From: Kitasatospora cinereorecta
Lineage (GTDB): Bacteria; Actinomycetota; Actinomycetes; Streptomycetales; Streptomycetaceae
NCBI RefSeq assembly: GCF_024172095.1
Contig: NZ_JAMZDX010000001.1
Coordinates: 1,191,001-1,255,000, forward strand
Direction: 5' to 3'
DNA: 64,000 nt
Position 1 is the first letter of the stretch, and each line of letters begins with the position of its first letter. Below are positions 24,455 to 33,901 of the stretch, piece after piece. The translations under genes and the position numbers were made by a program. The notes beneath the pieces were generated by a model. The model saw nothing but the letters and a program-made list of their open reading frames with translations. It searched no databases and was not told the DNA's origin.

Positions 24455-27400
24455 CTACGGGGTCGACGTCACCGCGTAGAGCTCGACGCCGTACAGCGAG
24501 TAGCCGAACTTCGTCGCCCGGGACACGCCCTGCACCCGCAGGTACTGGGTGTTCGGCGCGTCGAAGCGGACCGTCTCATTGCCGCCCCGCCCGTCGTCGA
24601 CGGAGGCGACGGTCGTCCAGGTGACGCCGTCGGTGGAGGCCTGGAGGCGGTAGGCGGAGGCGTAGGCGTCGTGCCAGTGGAGGACGGCCGAGCCGAGCCG
24701 GACCGGGGCGGGCAGCTTGAGCTGGACCCAGGCGTTGTCGGCGGGCGGCGCGGACCACCGGGTCTTGGGGTCGCCGTCGTTGATCGCGGCGGCCCAGAGC
24801 ACGCTGGACTCGTCGCCCGAGGAGGAGGCGACGGCGGTGCGGGCCAGGTCGGCCCCGCCGGTGGGCGGCACCACGTGGACCTGGAGCACCTGCCGTACGG
24901 CGACGCCGCCGACGGTGAAGGTGAGCGGCACCTGGTACGTCCCGGACGGGGTGGTCGCGGCGGCGGTGATCTGCACCGGTGCGCCGATCTTCCCGCCGCG
25001 CGGCACGGTGACCGACCCGGTCGGGGCCACCACCAGGCCGGCGGCGACCGCGGGCACCTCGGCCTTCAGCTCGCCGCTGAGCCCGTCGGGGCGGGCGGAT
25101 TCGAGCACGGCCCGGGTCTGGGCGGGCGCCGGGGCGCCGGCGATCACGTCGATGACCGGGTCGGCGAGGGTCAGCCGGGCGACCGGGGTGTCGGTGAACC
25201 AGGGGATGATCTGGTTGACCACCGGCGGCTCGCCGCCGGGTGCCCAGACCAGCCGGATGGCATCCGCGGGCTTCCCGCCGGCGCGCAGCTCGTTGTAGCC
25301 GGGCTGCACCGCGCCGATCGCCTCCCAGCTGCCGTCCGGTCGGCGGACCTGCACGGTCGCGGCGGCCCGCACGGTCGGGTCGGTGAGGACGGTGACCCGG
25401 TCGAGCGGGCGGGCGTTGCCCAGCTCGATGGTGAGCGGGGTGTCGCCGGCGGCCGGGGCGGCGGCGGCGCGGAAGGCGGTGTCGGGGTCGCCGTCGAGGA
25501 CGGCGGAGGGCGAGGAGCCGGGGGCGGCGGGCGGGCCGCTGACCATCGCCGGGGTGTCCTCGGGCGCGGTGACGCTGAACTCGCGCACCGCCACGGCGGT
25601 CTTCTGACCGCTGGTGACGCGCAGCCGGACGGCCCGGGCCATGGTGCCGGCGGGGGCGGTGATCGAGACCGACTTCTGCTCGTGCACCTTGGCCAGCTGC
25701 TTCCAGCCGCCGGTGCCGGTGGTGTACTCGAGCACCCCGTCGTGCAGGTAGTCGTCGGTGGCGCTGGCCGCGTCCGGGCCGTCGCCCCAGGAGCCCATCA
25801 GGACGGTGACCTGGCCGAGCGGGCGCAGCGAGCCGAGGTCCAGCCCGACCGCGTCGCCGACCTGCGGCTGGGCGGAGGTCCAGTAGAAGGTGTCGGCGGC
25901 GCCGTCGGTCATCAGCGCGGGCACGTGGTCGTGCGCGGATCCCATGGTGGTGGTCGGACTGATCCCGCCCTCGGTCATCCCGGACCAGGTGTCGGCGGAC
26001 TTCAGGGCCCGCTCCAGGAAGGCGTCGAGCACACCGGCGCCGACCGTGACGGGCGACTGCTCCAGCTGCTCGCGCTGCTGGCGGACCTCGACCCGGGCCT
26101 GCCACGCCGCGGTGCCGTCCCCGCCGCGCTGCGCGAGCAGCATGTCGACGGCGGTGCGCCCGGCCCGGCCGTACGCGGCGAGGCGGCTCAGCCACGGGGC
26201 GGCGTCGGCGGCGATCGGGTCGCCGGCCAGCGCCTGCGGTGCGTCCGCCATCGAGCCGAACGCCAGCCGCAGCGGGTCGGCGGCCTCCTTCAGCTTCGCC
26301 GGATCGGGCACGGCGCCCGAGGTGGGCTCCAGCGTGCTCCAGAACCGGTCCAGCAGCGGGGTCAGGTACGCCGACTCGTCCTTGCTCAGCGGGGAGGAGG
26401 AGCTGTTGCCGGCCAGCGCGGTGAGCGCGGTCAGCTGGGCGGGTCCGGCCGCCAGCGAGCGCAGCGCGGCCCGCCACGACTCCTGCGGCTGGTAGCCGTC
26501 GGGGCGCCAGCCGAAGTCCGCGGCGGTCGCCAGCGGCAGGCGGGAGGCCACCGGCTGGCTCATCGCGGAGGTCACCAGGGCGGCGGAGCGCTTGGCGACA
26601 TCGGGATCGCGGCCGCTGTACGGGCCGAGGAACAGCCGGTCCGGCGCGGAGTCGTTCACCGGGTAGTTGTCGAGCGTCATCAGTGGCCGGCCGAACAGGC
26701 CCGAGGTGTCGCCGAGCTGACCGCCGGTCACCTGCTTGGGGATCACCCCGCCGCCGCTCCACGCCACCTGGACGCCCTGCGGCAACTCCGCGGCCAGCGC
26801 CGAGCGGTACGGGGATGCGCCCTGCTTCTGGTACTCGGTCGGCACCACGGACAGCGGCGCCAGCTCCGGGTGGCGGGAGATCAGCCGCTCCTGCACCTTG
26901 GCGACCAGCGCGGCCTGCGCCTTGGCCGCGGCCGCCGGCCCGGTGCCGTACGCCTTGCGGTCGTTGCCGCAGTGCCACTCGTCGTAGCTGACGTCCAGGA
27001 ACTGCAGCTGGAACGCCCTGAAGCCGGCCTGGCGCAGCGAATCCAGCTTGGCGACCAGGGCGTCCACGTCCTTGGCCGAACTGAAGCAGAAGGACTGGCC
27101 GGGGTCGATCGAGTACGCCGCCGTCACGTGGTTCTGCCGGGCCTTCGCCGCGACCGCGCGCAGCTGGTCCAGCTGTGCGGCCGGGTACGGCTCGCGCCAG
27201 CGCTGCAGCCGGTACGGGTCACCGCCGGGGGCGTACAGGTAGTAGTTCTGCCGGGTGCGGCCGAGGAAGTCGAGCAGCGCGAGGCGCTCGTCGGTGGTCC
27301 ACGGGGTGCCGTAGAAGGACTCCGCGGTGCCGCGCACCGGCGCGCCGCTCGGCCAGTCGCGGACCGAGACGCCGGGGAAGCCCCGCTCGCCCTCGGAGCC

Positions 27401-28258
27401 CTGGCCCTGGCCGGGCGCGATCGGCGCCAGCAGCTGGCGCAGGCTCTGCACCGCGTAGAAGGTGCCGGCGCCGTCGGCGCCGGCCACCACGACCGCACCG
27501 TACGCGCCGCCGCCGGGGGCGGGCAGCTGTCCGGCGCTGAGCACGTAACCGCCGGCCGGCAGGCCGTCGAGCGAGGGCGCCTCGGTGTCCTTCGCCCCGG
27601 TGGCCACCGCCAGTTCGCGCAGCGTCCGGTCGGTCGGGCCGCCCGCGCCCTCGCGCGGACCACCGACGTACACCACCAGCGAGCCGGCGGTCGGCGCCGG
27701 CGGCTCGGGCAGCGGGGTCACCTCGGTGGCGCCCGCCGTGATCAGCAGGTCGCGGAGCGCGTCCACCGCCGGGCCGTCCGCGCCGTCCGCGAGCACCAGG
27801 CTGACCGCGCGCGGCACCGCGACCGGCTTCCCGGCCGCCTGCAGCTGCTGCGGCCGCGGGAACACCTGCGGATCCGCCATCGAACCCAGCGGGAACTCGG
27901 CCGGCGCGGTGCTCACCGCGCGGCCCGAGGCGGGCTCCAGCGGGACGGCGTACCCGGGCGTGCTCACCAGCAGGCCGCCGACCACGGCCGCGGCCGACAG
28001 CGTCGCCGCCATCTGCAGCACTCCGCTGCGGCGCCCGGCCCTGCGCTCGGCGCGTACCGACGCCAGCAGCGGGGTGGTCCCCTTGATGTCCGCGATGAAC
28101 CGGTCGGCGGCCTTCGGCGCCAACTGCCGGGCCGTCCGCGCGGCCGTCCGGCGCGCCGTCAGCGCGGCCGGATGGGCCAGGACGTCGCGAAGGGCCGCAC
28201 TCTGCTCCAGTTGCTGCCTGAGCCGTCGCCCCGCCGCCACCGACACGCGCGCCTGCAC
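24455..28258 (-). CDS. Membrane-anchored GH84-like beta-N-acetylglucosaminidase-domain protein
   Basis: This 1267-aa surface protein has a basic cytoplasmic N-terminus of about 75 residues and one membrane helix (79-104). A GH84-type accessory domain (about 130-305) and a catalytic-barrel-like domain follow, with SFYGTPWTTDERLALLDFLG (about 314), NYYLYAPGGDPY, WREPYP and the late motif TLDNYPVND. Helical and beta-sandwich regions follow, including two F5/8C (CBM32)-like modules, the last at about 1125-1260. Known GH84 enzymes have a catalytic Asp-Asp in FDDI; here the aligned segment is QFLDVS (Leu421-Asp422). GTG 28258 is chosen because GAGGAGG precedes it by four bases. It may be a carbohydrate-binding or altered hydrolase. 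Confidence 0.8.
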   Translation of the reverse strand: MQARVSVAAGRRLRQQLEQSAALRDVLAHPAALTARRTAARTARQLAPKAADRFIADIKGTTPLLASVRAERRAGRRSGVLQMAATLSAAAVVGGLLVSTPGYAVPLEPASGRAVSTAPAEFPLGSMADPQVFPRPQQLQAAGKPVAVPRAVSLVLADGADGPAVDALRDLLITAGATEVTPLPEPPAPTAGSLVVYVGGPREGAGGPTDRTLRELAVATGAKDTEAPSLDGLPAGGYVLSAGQLPAPGGGAYGAVVVAGADGAGTFYAVQSLRQLLAPIAPGQGQGSEGERGFPGVSVRDWPSGAPVRGTAESFYGTPWTTDERLALLDFLGRTRQNYYLYAPGGDPYRLQRWREPYPAAQLDQLRAVAAKARQNHVTAAYSIDPGQSFCFSSAKDVDALVAKLDSLRQAGFRAFQLQFLDVSYDEWHCGNDRKAYGTGPAAAAKAQAALVAKVQERLISRHPELAPLSVVPTEYQKQGASPYRSALAAELPQGVQVAWSGGGVIPKQVTGGQLGDTSGLFGRPLMTLDNYPVNDSAPDRLFLGPYSGRDPDVAKRSAALVTSAMSQPVASRLPLATAADFGWRPDGYQPQESWRAALRSLAAGPAQLTALTALAGNSSSSPLSKDESAYLTPLLDRFWSTLEPTSGAVPDPAKLKEAADPLRLAFGSMADAPQALAGDPIAADAAPWLSRLAAYGRAGRTAVDMLLAQRGGDGTAAWQARVEVRQQREQLEQSPVTVGAGVLDAFLERALKSADTWSGMTEGGISPTTTMGSAHDHVPALMTDGAADTFYWTSAQPQVGDAVGLDLGSLRPLGQVTVLMGSWGDGPDAASATDDYLHDGVLEYTTGTGGWKQLAKVHEQKSVSITAPAGTMARAVRLRVTSGQKTAVAVREFSVTAPEDTPAMVSGPPAAPGSSPSAVLDGDPDTAFRAAAAPAAGDTPLTIELGNARPLDRVTVLTDPTVRAAATVQVRRPDGSWEAIGAVQPGYNELRAGGKPADAIRLVWAPGGEPPVVNQIIPWFTDTPVARLTLADPVIDVIAGAPAPAQTRAVLESARPDGLSGELKAEVPAVAAGLVVAPTGSVTVPRGGKIGAPVQITAAATTPSGTYQVPLTFTVGGVAVRQVLQVHVVPPTGGADLARTAVASSSGDESSVLWAAAINDGDPKTRWSAPPADNAWVQLKLPAPVRLGSAVLHWHDAYASAYRLQASTDGVTWTTVASVDDGRGGNETVRFDAPNTQYLRVQGVSRATKFGYSLYGVELYAVTSTP

Positions 28259-28608
28259 GGAGCCTCCTCGCACCCGAAATCCCAGCTCACCGGTGCCGCC
28301 GCGACACACTGCCGGTCCGTCCCGCCGCCCGCCGGGCAGCGGGCCGCCCCAGCCCATCAGTTGGCCAGGGCACTGTCAACGTCGCTGCTGGATATGCCCG
28401 ATATGTACTGAGCGGCTCCCGTTCGGGGACAGCGGAGCGCAGCGGGACGTGCACCCATCGGGGACGCGTGGACCCGCCGCGTCGGGCCGCCGGTTCACCC
28501 GTCCGGTGCCCGGCGCGGACGCGGCCCGTGTCGGTCGGGGTCGGGTGGCGTCCGTCCGGGTAGGACTGGGCTGTTCGCGTTTGGGCGTCCGAGGACGGAG
28601 TGCGCTGA
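28259..28608. other. 350-base divergent promoter region
   Basis: No gene is visible. The region must hold promoters for the minus-strand GH84-like gene and plus-strand malQ. It includes an A/T-richer pocket with GATATG repeated at 28391-28396 and 28400-28405, a TTGACA on the minus strand (28374-28379), and TAGGAC at 28561-28566 as a weak -10 for malQ. No strong hairpin or riboswitch-like fold stands out. Confidence 0.5.
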
Positions 28609-30741
28609 GTGGCCGCATACCTTGACCGTGACCAGGCCGGCAGTGAGCAGGTGCCGGCACAGGACAATCCGCCCGCGCCACCGGAGTTGGTGGCGCTGGC
28701 GCACGCGTACGGGGTGGACAGCGACTACGACCCGGGCAGCGGCCCGGTGCCGGTGGCGCCCGGGACGCTGGTCGCGGTGCTGGCGGCGCTCGGGGTGGAC
28801 GCGAGCACACCGGAGTCGGTGCGGGCGGAGCTGGAGCGGCACCGGGTGGAGGTGGCGGCCCGGCTGCTGCCGCCGTGCGTGGTGGTCCGGGCCGGGCGGC
28901 GGACGGCGCTGGACGTGCCGGCCGGGGCGAGCGTGGTGATCGAACTGGAGGAGGGCGGCGAGTGGAGCCTGCCCAAGGGGCGCTCGCACTGGCTGCCCGC
29001 CGACCTCCCGCTGGGCCGCCACGCCCTGACCGCCCGGGTGGGCAGCCGGGAGTCGCGGGCGGTGCTGATCGTCGCCCCGCAGCGGCTGCCCGAGCCCGCG
29101 GGCCGGGGCTGGGGCTTCCTGGCCCAGCTGTACTCGGTGCTGTCCGAGCGCTCCTGGGGCATGGGCGACCTGGGCGACCTGGCCGAACTCGCCCAGTGGG
29201 CCGGGGCCGAACTCGGCGCCGGCTTCCTCCAGATCAATCCGCTGCACGCGGGCATGCCGGGCGCACCGTCCGACCCGTCGCCGTACCGCCCGTCCTCGCG
29301 CCGCTTCGCCGATCCGGTCCACCTGCGGATCGAGGCCGTCCCCGAGTACGCCTACGCCGACCTCGGTGACCTCGCCGACCTCACCCGCCGGGCCGCCCTG
29401 CTGCGCGACGAGGTGCTGCGGCACGACGGGCTGATCGACCGGGACGCCGTGTGGGCGCTCAAGCGGCAGGCGCTGGAGGTGCTGCACCGGGTGGAGCGCG
29501 GGGTCGGCCGGGAGGCCGCCTACCAGGCTTTCGTCCGGCGCGAGGGGGAGTGGCTGGAGCGGTACGCCACCTGGTGCGCGCTGGCCGAGCTGCACGGCCC
29601 GGACCACCACCACTGGCCGAAGGGCCTGCGCCACCCCGACAGCCCCCATGTCGCCGCCGCCAAGGCGGAGTCGGCCGAGCGGATCGAGTTCCACCGCTGG
29701 CTGGCCTGGCAGGTCGACGCCCAGCTCGGCGCCGCCCAGCGGGCCGCCGAGCAGGCCGGAATGGCGGTCGGGCTGATCCACGACCTGGCCGTCGGCGTCC
29801 ACCCGCACGGGGCCGACGCCTGGGCGCTGCAGGACGTCCTCGCCGGCGGCATCAGCGTCGGCGCGCCGCCGGACGCGTTCAACGCGCACGGCCAGGACTG
29901 GGGCCTGCCGCCCTTCCGCCCGGACGCGCTCGCCGCGGCCGGCTACGCCCCGTACGCGGAGCTGCTGCGGGCGGCCGCCCGGCACGCCGGGGCGATCCGG
30001 ATCGACCACGTGATGGGCCTGTTCCGGCTGTGGTGGGTGCCGGACGGCAACCCGCCGACCGAGGGCGCGTACGTGCGCTACGACGCGGAGGCGATGCTCG
30101 GCGTGCTGGCGCTGGAGGCGCACCGGGCCGGCACGTACGTCATCGGCGAGGACCTGGGCACCGTCGAGCCGGGCGTGCGGGAGCAGTTGAGCGAGCGCGG
30201 GGTGCTCGGCACCTCGGTGCTCTGGTTCGAGCGGGACTGGAAGGCCAAGGGCGAGATCCTGCCGCCGGAGCGGTGGCGGGCCGGCTGCCTGGCCACCCTG
30301 ACCACCCACGACCTGCCGTCCACCGCGGCCCGGCTCTCCGGCGAGCACGTGGAGCTGCGGCACCGGCTCGGCCTGCTGGCCCGGCCGCTCGGTGAGGAGC
30401 AGGCCGAGGCGGCCGCCGAGCTGGCGGAGTGGCGGACCGAACTCGCCCGGGTCGGGCTGCTCGACAAGGGCGACGAGCTCACGCCCGAGGCGCTGTACGC
30501 CTTCCTGCGCAGCACTCCGGCCGAGCTGGTCGGCGTCTGGCTGCCCGACACGGTCGGCGACCCGCGGCCGCAGAACCTGCCCGGCACCTGGGACCAGTAC
30601 CCGAACTGGCGGCTGCCGGTCTCGGACCGCGGCGGCACTCCGGTCACCCTCGACCAGCTGGCCGCGGCGGTCGGCACCCGGCGGCTGGTGCGGGCGCTGA
30701 CCGGACACGCCGGAAGGCCCACCCCGGCGCGCGACGTCTGA
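28609..30741 (+). CDS. malQ: 4-alpha-glucanotransferase (amylomaltase, GH77)
   Basis: This 710-aa cytoplasmic enzyme transfers alpha-1,4-glucan segments in maltodextrin and glycogen metabolism. An N-terminal beta-rich extension of about 150 residues, usual in actinobacterial MalQ, precedes the GH77 barrel. Key residues are visible: nucleophile Asp in AIRIDHVMGLFRLWWVP, acid/base Glu in VIGEDLGTV, and the transition-state Asp in TTHDLPSTAA. Other family signatures are WGMGDLGDL, INPLHAG and DPSPYRPSSRRF. The GTG start has GGAG eight bases upstream. The short membrane protein gene follows 24 bases later. Confidence 0.95.
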   Translation: MAAYLDRDQAGSEQVPAQDNPPAPPELVALAHAYGVDSDYDPGSGPVPVAPGTLVAVLAALGVDASTPESVRAELERHRVEVAARLLPPCVVVRAGRRTALDVPAGASVVIELEEGGEWSLPKGRSHWLPADLPLGRHALTARVGSRESRAVLIVAPQRLPEPAGRGWGFLAQLYSVLSERSWGMGDLGDLAELAQWAGAELGAGFLQINPLHAGMPGAPSDPSPYRPSSRRFADPVHLRIEAVPEYAYADLGDLADLTRRAALLRDEVLRHDGLIDRDAVWALKRQALEVLHRVERGVGREAAYQAFVRREGEWLERYATWCALAELHGPDHHHWPKGLRHPDSPHVAAAKAESAERIEFHRWLAWQVDAQLGAAQRAAEQAGMAVGLIHDLAVGVHPHGADAWALQDVLAGGISVGAPPDAFNAHGQDWGLPPFRPDALAAAGYAPYAELLRAAARHAGAIRIDHVMGLFRLWWVPDGNPPTEGAYVRYDAEAMLGVLALEAHRAGTYVIGEDLGTVEPGVREQLSERGVLGTSVLWFERDWKAKGEILPPERWRAGCLATLTTHDLPSTAARLSGEHVELRHRLGLLARPLGEEQAEAAAELAEWRTELARVGLLDKGDELTPEALYAFLRSTPAELVGVWLPDTVGDPRPQNLPGTWDQYPNWRLPVSDRGGTPVTLDQLAAAVGTRRLVRALTGHAGRPTPARDV

Positions 30742-30765
30742 CCGGCGGCCGGTACCTTGGGAAAC

Positions 30766-30996
30766 GTGGACAAGAGGAACGCTTTGCGCGCTGGTGCGGT
30801 CTCCGCAACGGCCACGCTGATGATGCTGATGTCGTCGCCCGCCATGGCGCTGGTCCGGGACGACGGCGACGACCCGGGCAGCGGCCTGACGGTCGCCCAG
30901 ACCCTCGGCCTGTTCGTGGCCCTGCCGATCCTGATGTTCGTGGTGATCGCCGGCCTCGTCATGCTGCCCTCGGTCACCAAGGGCAAGAAGAAGTAG
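30766..30996 (+). CDS. Small membrane protein of unknown function
   Basis: This 76-aa protein has a signal-like N-terminal helix (AVSATATLMMLMSSPAMA), a short acidic linker (RDDGDDPGSG) and a second helix (LGLFVALPILMFVVIAGLVML). It ends in a basic tail (TKGKKK). GTG 30766 is preferred over an upstream TTG (30757). TACCTT (30753-30758) could serve as -10 of a leaderless transcript. I do not recognise a family. The topology suggests either two helices or a cleaved signal plus one anchor, with a cytoplasmic Lys tail. Confidence 0.78.
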   Translation: MDKRNALRAGAVSATATLMMLMSSPAMALVRDDGDDPGSGLTVAQTLGLFVALPILMFVVIAGLVMLPSVTKGKKK

Positions 30997-30998
30997 TT

Positions 30999-31016
30999 CC
31001 GGTCCCACGGGACCGA
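30999..31016. terminator. Short hairpin between convergent genes
   Basis: CGGTCCC (31000-31006) and GGGACCG (31009-31015) are perfectly complementary, immediately after the small-protein stop codon. It is a probable terminator facing apbE. Confidence 0.55.
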
Positions 31017-31101
31017 CCGTCCGGGGCGCGGGCCCTGGCCGGAGCAGGGCGCACGTCGCGCCCGCTCCCGCCGGGTCCGCGCCCCGTCGGCGTTCCCGGG
31101 G

Positions 31102-31884
31102 TCAGCCCGCGGTGCGCAGCGGGGCCGGGAGCTGCCAGGTGCCCGCGTCGGCCGGGGCCAGGTGGCGGGCGAAGCCGGGGGTCCGCTCGCGGCGGCCGTC
31201 GGGGTGGACGGCGAGCCCGGCCACGTCCGGATGGGCCGCGACCCACTCGATCGCCCGCTCGGGCCCCATCGCGAAGGCGGCGGTGGCCAGGGCGTCGGTA
31301 CGGGCCAGGGTGCGGCCGACCAGGGTGAGCGAGGCGAGTCCGGTCGCCGGGCGACCGCGGACGGGGTCGACGATGTGGTCGCCGCGCTCGGCCGGGCCCG
31401 AGGTGGCGACCGCGAGGTCGCGGCCGGTGACCACGGCGGCCAGCGCGCCGGGGCGCAGCGGGTCGGCGATGCCGATCCGCCAGGGGCCGCCCGCGGTCTG
31501 CACATCGCCGCCGCCGCTGACGCTGTGGTCGCGGGATCCGGCCGTCCGCAGCGCCCGTGACGCCTCCTCGACCGCCCAGCCCTTGACCCAGCCGCTGGGG
31601 TCGAGCCGTCCGTGCGGCCGCTCGGTGAACCGGCCGCCGGTCTCGGCGGCGATCTCCCGGCAGCGGTCCAGTACCTGCGCCACCTCGGGGTCGCATGCTT
31701 CGAGCGTCGTCTCGCCCCGGTCCAGCCGGCTGATGTCGCTGTCCGGGCGGTACGGGGAGAACACCGCGTCGATCCGGTGCAACCGCTCGACGATCCGGCG
31801 CACAGCCGCGGCGGTGTCCGGGCCCGGGTCGCGGACGGCGAACGAGAACACCGTCCCCATCACGTGCTCGGCGTGGCGGAGCAT
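31102..31884 (-). CDS. apbE: FAD:protein FMN transferase (ApbE)
   Basis: This 260-aa flavin transferase attaches FMN to a Thr of a partner protein. Motifs are HVMGTVFSFAVRD at the N-terminus, RLDPSGWVKGWAVEEA, HSVSGGGDVQTAG, ATSGPAERGDHIVDPVRG and ARTDALATAAFAMG (metal and FAD site). No signal peptide is visible, whereas many ApbE proteins are exported lipoproteins. Its ATG overlaps the stop codon of the FMN-binding protein gene, its evident substrate. The minus-strand order is reductase, FMN-binding protein, apbE. Confidence 0.93.
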   Translation of the reverse strand: MLRHAEHVMGTVFSFAVRDPGPDTAAAVRRIVERLHRIDAVFSPYRPDSDISRLDRGETTLEACDPEVAQVLDRCREIAAETGGRFTERPHGRLDPSGWVKGWAVEEASRALRTAGSRDHSVSGGGDVQTAGGPWRIGIADPLRPGALAAVVTGRDLAVATSGPAERGDHIVDPVRGRPATGLASLTLVGRTLARTDALATAAFAMGPERAIEWVAAHPDVAGLAVHPDGRRERTPGFARHLAPADAGTWQLPAPLRTAG

Positions 31885-32345
31885 CAGCCGGCCGCCTTGT
31901 CGAGGGCGCTCTGCAGCGAGCGGGCGTAGCCGTCGCTGGTGAAGGTGGCGCCGGAGACCACGTCGACATTGGCGCTCTGCGCGGCGATCGCCTCCTGGTT
32001 GAGGACGGGCAGCGCGTAGCTGTTGATCTCCTGGTCGCGGCGGTCCCGGGTGGGGTACTGCACCACGTCGATCTTGGTGATCTTCGTTCCGGTCAGGGTG
32101 ACCTTCACCTGGACCGGGCCGTACCGGGTGCTCACGGCGTTCCCGGTGATCGAGCGGGTGGCGCCCGCGGACGGCTCGGTGGCCTGAACGGATCCGGACT
32201 CGGACCCCGACCCGGACGAGCCGGTGGAGCCCGAGGAGTCCGAGGTGATCGGCGCGGCCGCGGTCCCGCCCTCGTGCGGCTTGAGCGAGAGGAGCAGGAT
32301 GACGCCCGCGGTGGTGGCGGTGACGGTGACGGCGGCTCGGCGCAT
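31884..32345 (-). CDS. Secreted FMN-binding domain protein
   Basis: This 153-aa protein has an N-terminal signal anchor (residues 1-22), a Ser/Gly/Glu linker and an FMN-binding domain like those of RnfG/NqrC. The segment VDVVSGATFTSDGY contains the SGAT motif whose Thr receives FMN through a phosphoester bond. The start is ATG 32345, with GAGGAG ten bases upstream. It should face outside the membrane and accept electrons from the adjacent ferric-reductase-like protein; apbE flavinylates it. Confidence 0.88.
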   Translation of the reverse strand: MRRAAVTVTATTAGVILLLSLKPHEGGTAAAPITSDSSGSTGSSGSGSESGSVQATEPSAGATRSITGNAVSTRYGPVQVKVTLTGTKITKIDVVQYPTRDRRDQEINSYALPVLNQEAIAAQSANVDVVSGATFTSDGYARSLQSALDKAAG

Positions 32346-32359
32346 GCGGGGTGGCTCCT

Positions 32360-33715
32360 CTAGAACGCGAACGACTCGTGGTGGATGCGGGAGCGCCGTA
32401 CCCCGGCGGCCCGCAGGGCGCGGACGGCCTCCTCGGCGAAGCCGTCCGGGCCGCACAGGTACACCTCGTGCGCGGCCAGGTCCGGGACCAGCCGCCGCAG
32501 GGCCGCGCCCAGGTCGCCGACCTCGGCCCGCGACCCGAGCAGCTCGTGCACCCGCCCGCCGCGCTGCTCGGCGACCACCCGCAGCTCGGCGCGGAACAGC
32601 ACCTCCTCGGCCCGGCGGGCCCGCTGGACCAGCGTCAGCTCGCCGTCCAGCGACTCGAACAGGGCCCGCAGCGGGGTGATCCCGACCCCGGCGCCCAGCA
32701 GCAGCACCCGGCGGGCCCGCTGCCGCCGCGCGGTGAAGGCGCCGTACGGGCCCTCCGCCCGCACCCGGGTGCCGGGGGCGAGCCGGGCGACGGCCGCGCT
32801 GTGGCCGCCGAGGTCCTTCACGGTGAAGCGCAGGAACCGCGGGTGCGGGGGAGCGGACAGCGAGTACGGGTTGGCCGCCCAGCGCAGTCCGGGCGCCTGG
32901 AACTCCAGCCGGAAGAACTGGCCGGGCTCGGCGTGCAGCTCGTCCAGGCGCTCGCCGGTGAGGAACAGCGAGACCACGCCCGGACCCTCCGGCCGCACCT
33001 CGGCCACCCGCAGCCGGTGGCGGCGGTCGCGCAGCCACGGCAGTGCCAGCCGGTACCAGCCCAGGGCGGCGGCGGTGCCCAGGTACAGCGCGTACCAGGC
33101 GGCGCGGGCCGGGCCCTCGCCGAGGTCGGCGCCGGTCGCCAGCTGGTGGGAGAAGGCCAGCGCGACCGCGAGGTAGGTGACCAGGTGGAGGTAGTACCAG
33201 GTCTCGTAGCTCAGCCGGCGGCGTGCGGCCCGGGCCGAGACGGCGCCGGTGCCCAGCATGGCCAGGGTGGCCAGGGTGGCCTTGAGCATCTCGGGGAAGT
33301 GGAAGGCGATCTCCACGCCCTCGCCCAGCACCCCGCGCCCGTCGGTCAGCGCGTAGCCCCACACGATGGTCAGCACGTGCGCGGCGACCAGGCCGACCAG
33401 GTAGCGGCCGCCGTGGGCGTGCCAGCGGGCCAGCCGGTCGGCGCCGACCGAGCGCTCCAGCGGCGGGATCCGGGCCATCAGGAGCAGCAGCACCGGCGCG
33501 GTGTACCCGGCCAGCAGGCCGGTGATCCGGCCGGCGCCGGTCAGCCAACCGGCCGCGCCCACCACCGCCTCGGTGTCGGACCACCAGAGGGCGACCACGG
33601 CGAGGGCGCCCGCAGCGATCAGGGCGAGCACCGTGCGGGGCACGGCCTCGGTGGGCGCCGGCCGGCGCGGGGCGGCCCGGTGCGCACGCCGGGCCGGGGT
33701 GGTCAGTGCGGTCAC
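32360..33715 (-). CDS. Ferric-reductase-like transmembrane oxidoreductase
   Basis: This 451-aa protein has an N-terminal six-helix cytochrome-type domain (about 30-215) with likely haem-ligand His residues (RWHAHGGRYLVGLVAAHVLT; YYLHLVTYLAVALAFSHQL). A C-terminal ferredoxin-reductase module follows, with FAD-binding ANPYSLSAPP and NAD-binding LLLGAGVGITPLRALF and VYLCGPDGFAEEAV. GTG 33715 (VTALTTPARR) has AAGGAGG six bases upstream. It probably moves electrons from cytoplasmic NAD(P)H across the membrane to the flavinylated partner encoded next. The final acceptor is unknown. Confidence 0.9.
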   Translation of the reverse strand: MTALTTPARRAHRAAPRRPAPTEAVPRTVLALIAAGALAVVALWWSDTEAVVGAAGWLTGAGRITGLLAGYTAPVLLLLMARIPPLERSVGADRLARWHAHGGRYLVGLVAAHVLTIVWGYALTDGRGVLGEGVEIAFHFPEMLKATLATLAMLGTGAVSARAARRRLSYETWYYLHLVTYLAVALAFSHQLATGADLGEGPARAAWYALYLGTAAALGWYRLALPWLRDRRHRLRVAEVRPEGPGVVSLFLTGERLDELHAEPGQFFRLEFQAPGLRWAANPYSLSAPPHPRFLRFTVKDLGGHSAAVARLAPGTRVRAEGPYGAFTARRQRARRVLLLGAGVGITPLRALFESLDGELTLVQRARRAEEVLFRAELRVVAEQRGGRVHELLGSRAEVGDLGAALRRLVPDLAAHEVYLCGPDGFAEEAVRALRAAGVRRSRIHHESFAF

Positions 33716-33901
33716 GGCAGGCCTCCTTCGGGGTTCGCGGTGCGTCCCACCCTGGCAGCCGAACCTCTCAGTTGCCTCTGAGTCGCCGCCGTTCAGCAAC
33801 CGCTCATCGGTGCGTTTTCGCAGCTCAGGGCAGGTGGCGGCGAGCCGGTCGGGCGGAGTGGATCTCACTGCTTTCTCATCGCGCGGGGGCAGAATGGGCT
33901 G

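Noticed and set aside
28374-28379. TTGACA on the minus strand as the -35 of the GH84-like gene
   Set aside because: No acceptable -10 is found at 16-19 bases, so only the region as a whole is annotated.
23972-28411. 1479-aa plus-strand open frame over the HNH and GH84-like genes
   Set aside because: The product is a Gly/Arg/Gln-rich shadow. The minus strand encodes a protein with clear GH84 motifs and a strong ribosome site.
30757-30765. TTG start three codons upstream in the small membrane protein gene
   Set aside because: It would overlap the probable -10 element. The GTG at 30766 fits a leaderless start better.
33716-33901. Possible PHO-box-like direct repeats upstream of the response regulator (GTTCAGCAACC, GCTCATCGGTG)
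   Set aside because: The 11-base phasing is suggestive, but only the first unit resembles the GTTCA core. That is not enough to list it as a site.
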